NCBI GenBank assembly: GCA_023433615.1
Contig: JAEZCJ010000073.1
Location: 1-24,510, forward strand
Direction: 5' to 3'
From: Bacillota bacterium
Lineage (GTDB): Bacteria > Bacillota > Bacilli > Paenibacillales > Paenibacillaceae
Length of the DNA stretch: 24,510 nucleotides
Below are positions 22,789 to 24,510 of this stretch, piece by piece. The stretch's first letter is position 1, and each line of letters begins with the position of its first letter. The notes under the pieces are model-generated. The model had not been told where the DNA came from, made no database searches, and worked only from the letters and a program-made list of their open reading frames with translations. The translations under genes and the position numbers were made by a program.

Positions 22789-22814
22789 AAAAAAAGCAGG
22801 GCCGAATCGGCCCT
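22789..22814 (-). terminator. Terminator after the RidA-type gene
   Basis: Minus-strand palindrome AGGGCCGATTCGGCCCT (22798-22814), a strong 6- to 7-bp stem, followed by GC and seven U (22789-22795). It lies 26 nt past the RidA-type stop. Confidence 0.85.
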
Positions 22815-22839
22815 ACTTCATGAACTATATACGATTTCG

Positions 22840-23292
22840 TTACGAACACTCGAAGATCGAATCGATGACGAGCGGCAGATTGTCCCGGAGCGAGCTTGCG
22901 CCCATGACGGACCTGCTGTGAACGCCTCGCTCGCCGAATACATCCCGCATCAAATCTGAACAGCCGTTCAGAACGAGGTGATGCTCTCGATAGCCGGCAT
23001 CGGCATTCACGAAGCCTTGCAGCTTCACGACACGCTGCACCTTGTCTAGACCGCCTAACTCCTGTTTCAGCACGGCCAGCATTTCGATGCCCGCCGATCT
23101 TGCGTAGCGATACCCCTCCGCAGTCGAGAATTCGATCCCGAGCTTTCCTTCCGGCTTGCCGGCAGGGCCTTTGCCCGATAGGAACAACAAGTTGTGCACG
23201 CGTACCGCATTCGTATAATTTGCTGCAGGCTTGCCGGCTTCGGGCAGCTCGATCCCTAGTCGTTCCAACCTGGTCTCCACAGTCTCTTCCAT
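22840..23292 (-). CDS. RidA/YjgF-family protein
   Basis: 150 residues from the ATG at 23292, preceded by GGAGG with 9-nt spacing; the longer upstream open frame is inside dinB and out of frame with it. The sequence has the longer RidA form: NYTNAVRVHNLLFLSGKGPA (strand 1-2), the helix RYARSAGIEMLAVLKQELGG, VVKLQGFVNADAGYREHHLV, and the end HSRSVMGASSLRDNLPLVID. The Arg in SRSVMGAS corresponds to the substrate-carboxylate arginine of RidA; the usual VEIE near the end is LVID here. Such proteins hydrolyse reactive enamine/imine intermediates or have related roles. Its ATG overlaps the dinB stop as TAATG. Confidence 0.88.
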   Translation of the reverse strand: MEETVETRLERLGIELPEAGKPAANYTNAVRVHNLLFLSGKGPAGKPEGKLGIEFSTAEGYRYARSAGIEMLAVLKQELGGLDKVQRVVKLQGFVNADAGYREHHLVLNGCSDLMRDVFGERGVHSRSVMGASSLRDNLPLVIDSIFECS

Positions 23293-23801
23293 TATTGCAC
23301 GCCTCCAAGCCATTTGGTCAACAGTACGATCTGGCCGGTATGGTTGGCATAATGCTCGATCGTGTACATCAAGTGGCCCCGAATCGATCTCGTTACGCAA
23401 GGCTCCGTATCCCTTGCTGCGCTTCCCTTCATCTCCTGCCAATCCTCAAGCTTGAAGAGTAAGGATACCCGCTTGTCCAGATCCTGCTCTGTCAATCGAG
23501 ACAACGCTTCGCATGACTGATTACGCACGGCATGCAGCCGTTCTCTCAGCTCCTGCGGCGTAAGGCCACCGCTCATGCTGAACTCTTGCGAACGTTCCCG
23601 AATGAACGGTTTGCCGCCGATTCCGCTCACGATATGCTGATACTCGCTCCCTGCCAGGTGGACGCATAAGTTCCCGATCGAGTTCCCTTGCGGGGTTAGC
23701 CTGCTCCAGACTTGTTCCTCCGTCAACTCGCGCAAGCAGCCATCGATACGAGTCAACTGCGTGTTCAACTGTTCCAATCCGAATGTTAGCAATTCCGACA
23801 T
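23292..23801 (-). CDS. DinB-family protein
   Basis: 169 residues from the ATG at 23801, which has a GAGGAG site. A four-helix bundle pattern, with metal-ligand histidines at 48 (LCVHLAGSEYQHI) and 150/154 (EHYANHTGQI), the typical triad of DinB/YfiT-like putative metal-dependent enzymes. An ELTEEQVWSRLTPQGNSIGN stretch before His48 is the hallmark TPEELxxRP/NSIG pattern. Translation is coupled with the following RidA-type gene. Some family members use bacillithiol as thiol cofactor; function here is unknown. The regulatory gap upstream contains an inverted repeat shared with the divergent MocR-type gene. Confidence 0.88.
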   Translation of the reverse strand: MSELLTFGLEQLNTQLTRIDGCLRELTEEQVWSRLTPQGNSIGNLCVHLAGSEYQHIVSGIGGKPFIRERSQEFSMSGGLTPQELRERLHAVRNQSCEALSRLTEQDLDKRVSLLFKLEDWQEMKGSAARDTEPCVTRSIRGHLMYTIEHYANHTGQIVLLTKWLGGVQ

Positions 23802-23852
23802 TCGATACCGCTCCTCTCTACCTCCTGATTGCTCCTGCTTAGGCTTCAGCAT

Positions 23853-23882
23853 ATACTAATTCTAACCACTCGAGAATGTGCA
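23853..23882 (-). promoter_or_regulatory. Candidate dinB promoter
   Basis: Minus strand -35 TGCACA (23877-23882), 18-nt spacer, -10 TAGTAT (23853-23858), 51 nt before the start codon. The spacer includes the left arm of the intergenic inverted repeat. Confidence 0.45.
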
Positions 23883-23911
23883 GTTTCGCGCAATATGAAA
23901 TGGTCAGAATT
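23858..23911. promoter_or_regulatory. Inverted repeat between dinB and the MocR-type gene
   Basis: Arms AATTCTAACCA (23858-23868) and TGGTCAGAATT (23901-23911) are complementary with one mismatch, separated by 32 nt, so the arm centres are 43 bp (about four helical turns) apart. The right arm ends 10 nt before the MocR start codon and includes part of its ribosome site region. Likely operator for the MocR regulator, inferred. Confidence 0.5.
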
Positions 23912-23921
23912 GGAGGAGCAT

Positions 23922-24510
23922 ATGGATATTCTTCTGTCGGAACGCGATTCGAACCCGCTCTATCTACAGCTGTACACCAAATTCCGCTGTCTCGTAATCG
24001 AAGGAATCCTGCGGCATGGCGACAAGCTCCCCTCCGTACGCCGGCTGGAGCAGCAGCTCAAGATCAGCAAGACTCCGATCGAGACCGCCTATCAGATGCT
24101 CATCGAGGAGGGCTTCGCCGTCAGCAGGCCGCGGTCCGGACTGTACGTCGTGAATCCGGGTTCCGATTTTACGACGAATGCCATTCGCGGCGAAGCAGTC
24201 GCAAGCAGCCCTGTCGCGTCACTGCACCGTGTACCGATTCTCGCTCGTCAGCCGCTCATCGACTATGATCTGCTCTCTGTCGATGAACAATCCTTGCCGG
24301 TCCGCGCCTGGCGGGCAGCACTGAATGAGGCTTTAGCCTCTTCAACCCGCATGCTTCAACATTACGGTGACCCGCAAGGTGAACCTAATCTTAGAGGAAG
24401 CTTGTCGAATTACTTGCGAACCTCGCGCGGACTGAACTGTTCGCCCGAGCAGATCATCGTCGGTACAGGCATTTCGCAGAGCATCCATCTTCTCTCGCAG
24501 CTGCTGGGCA
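23922..24510 (+). CDS. MocR/PdxR-type GntR regulator (N-terminal part)
   Basis: The gene starts at the ATG 23922 with GGAGGAG upstream and stays open to the window edge (196 codons seen, truncated). Residues 1-75 are a GntR HTH: YLQLYTKFRCLVIEGILRHG, LPSVRRLEQQLKISKTPIET and AYQMLIEEGFAVSRPRSGLY. After a linker, the aminotransferase-like (fold I) domain begins: LPVRAWRAALNEAL, LQHYGDPQGEPNLRGSLSNY, and IIVGTGISQSIHLLSQLLG. The Lys that would bind PLP lies beyond the edge. Such proteins often control vitamin B6, amino-acid or GABA genes and sense PLP or an amino acid. Divergent from the DinB-RidA genes, which are plausible targets. Confidence 0.92.
   Translation, partial: MDILLSERDSNPLYLQLYTKFRCLVIEGILRHGDKLPSVRRLEQQLKISKTPIETAYQMLIEEGFAVSRPRSGLYVVNPGSDFTTNAIRGEAVASSPVASLHRVPILARQPLIDYDLLSVDEQSLPVRAWRAALNEALASSTRMLQHYGDPQGEPNLRGSLSNYLRTSRGLNCSPEQIIVGTGISQSIHLLSQLLG

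Noticed and set aside
23293..23442. Upstream extension of the RidA-type gene
   Set aside because: It lies inside dinB in another frame; the ATG at 23292 has a ribosome site and the family's length.
1..24510. CRISPR arrays, tRNA/rRNA genes, insertion sequences, phage genes, antiphage systems
   Set aside because: No spaced direct repeats, no cloverleaf or rRNA-like sequence, no transposase, integrase or known defence proteins found in any frame.

Overview
The window looks like chromosomal DNA from a low-GC-phylum Gram-positive of the Paenibacillus/Cohnella type. This is inferred from strong AGGAGG-type ribosome binding sites before almost every gene, sigma-A promoters of TTGACA/TATAAT type, moderate GC, and a gene set rich in PadR, AraC, LysR, MocR and ArsR regulators, aminoglycoside-phosphotransferase-like kinases, VOC proteins and DinB proteins. 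I see no rRNA, tRNA, CRISPR array, insertion sequence, integrase or phage gene. No gap between genes exceeds 300 bases.

Layout. The left edge holds the last 67 codons of a LysR-type regulator (+). Then comes a long run of minus-strand genes. (1) 279-2186: padR, a HAAS-domain membrane protein and a small lipoprotein, behind a promoter with a dyad operator. (2) 2297-5288: MATE exporter, APH-like kinase and SDR oxidoreductase, ending in a clear terminator. (3) 5395-8515: an Eis-like acetyltransferase, an ArsR-DUF2087 regulator with an elaborate dyad at its promoter, and a hygromycin-phosphotransferase-like kinase with its own promoter and terminator. (4) 8610-11349: VOC, AraC with two GyrI-like domains, then two more VOC genes. 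(5) 11579-15659: VOC, ECF sigma factor and UvrA-like ATPase, tightly coupled. The sigma factor carries a C-terminal tail that looks like half of a VOC domain. (6) 15763-16173: RDD membrane protein. (7) 16274-19104: LysR, APH-like kinase, Nudix and P-loop kinase, with ATGA overlaps at two of the three junctions.

The right part holds a DapA-family aldolase/synthase divergent from that LysR gene (+), a 51-residue unknown protein with its own promoter (-), a chemotaxis receptor (-), a DinB-RidA pair (-), and the start of a MocR/PdxR-type regulator (+) that runs off the right edge. An inverted repeat lies between MocR and DinB.

Theme. Between 2.3 and 18.2 kb there are three distinct APH-fold kinases, an Eis-like acetyltransferase, a MATE pump, four VOC proteins, a UvrA-family ATPase, a Nudix hydrolase and five local regulators. 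Such families typically modify, bind, export or repair damage from toxic small molecules, so the block reads as an intrinsic chemical-defence neighbourhood. No single gene's substrate can be named from sequence. The most unusual unit is the VOC - ECF/half-VOC - UvrA-like operon at 11579-15659, which could be a one-component ligand-responsive sigma switch. That is a hypothesis.
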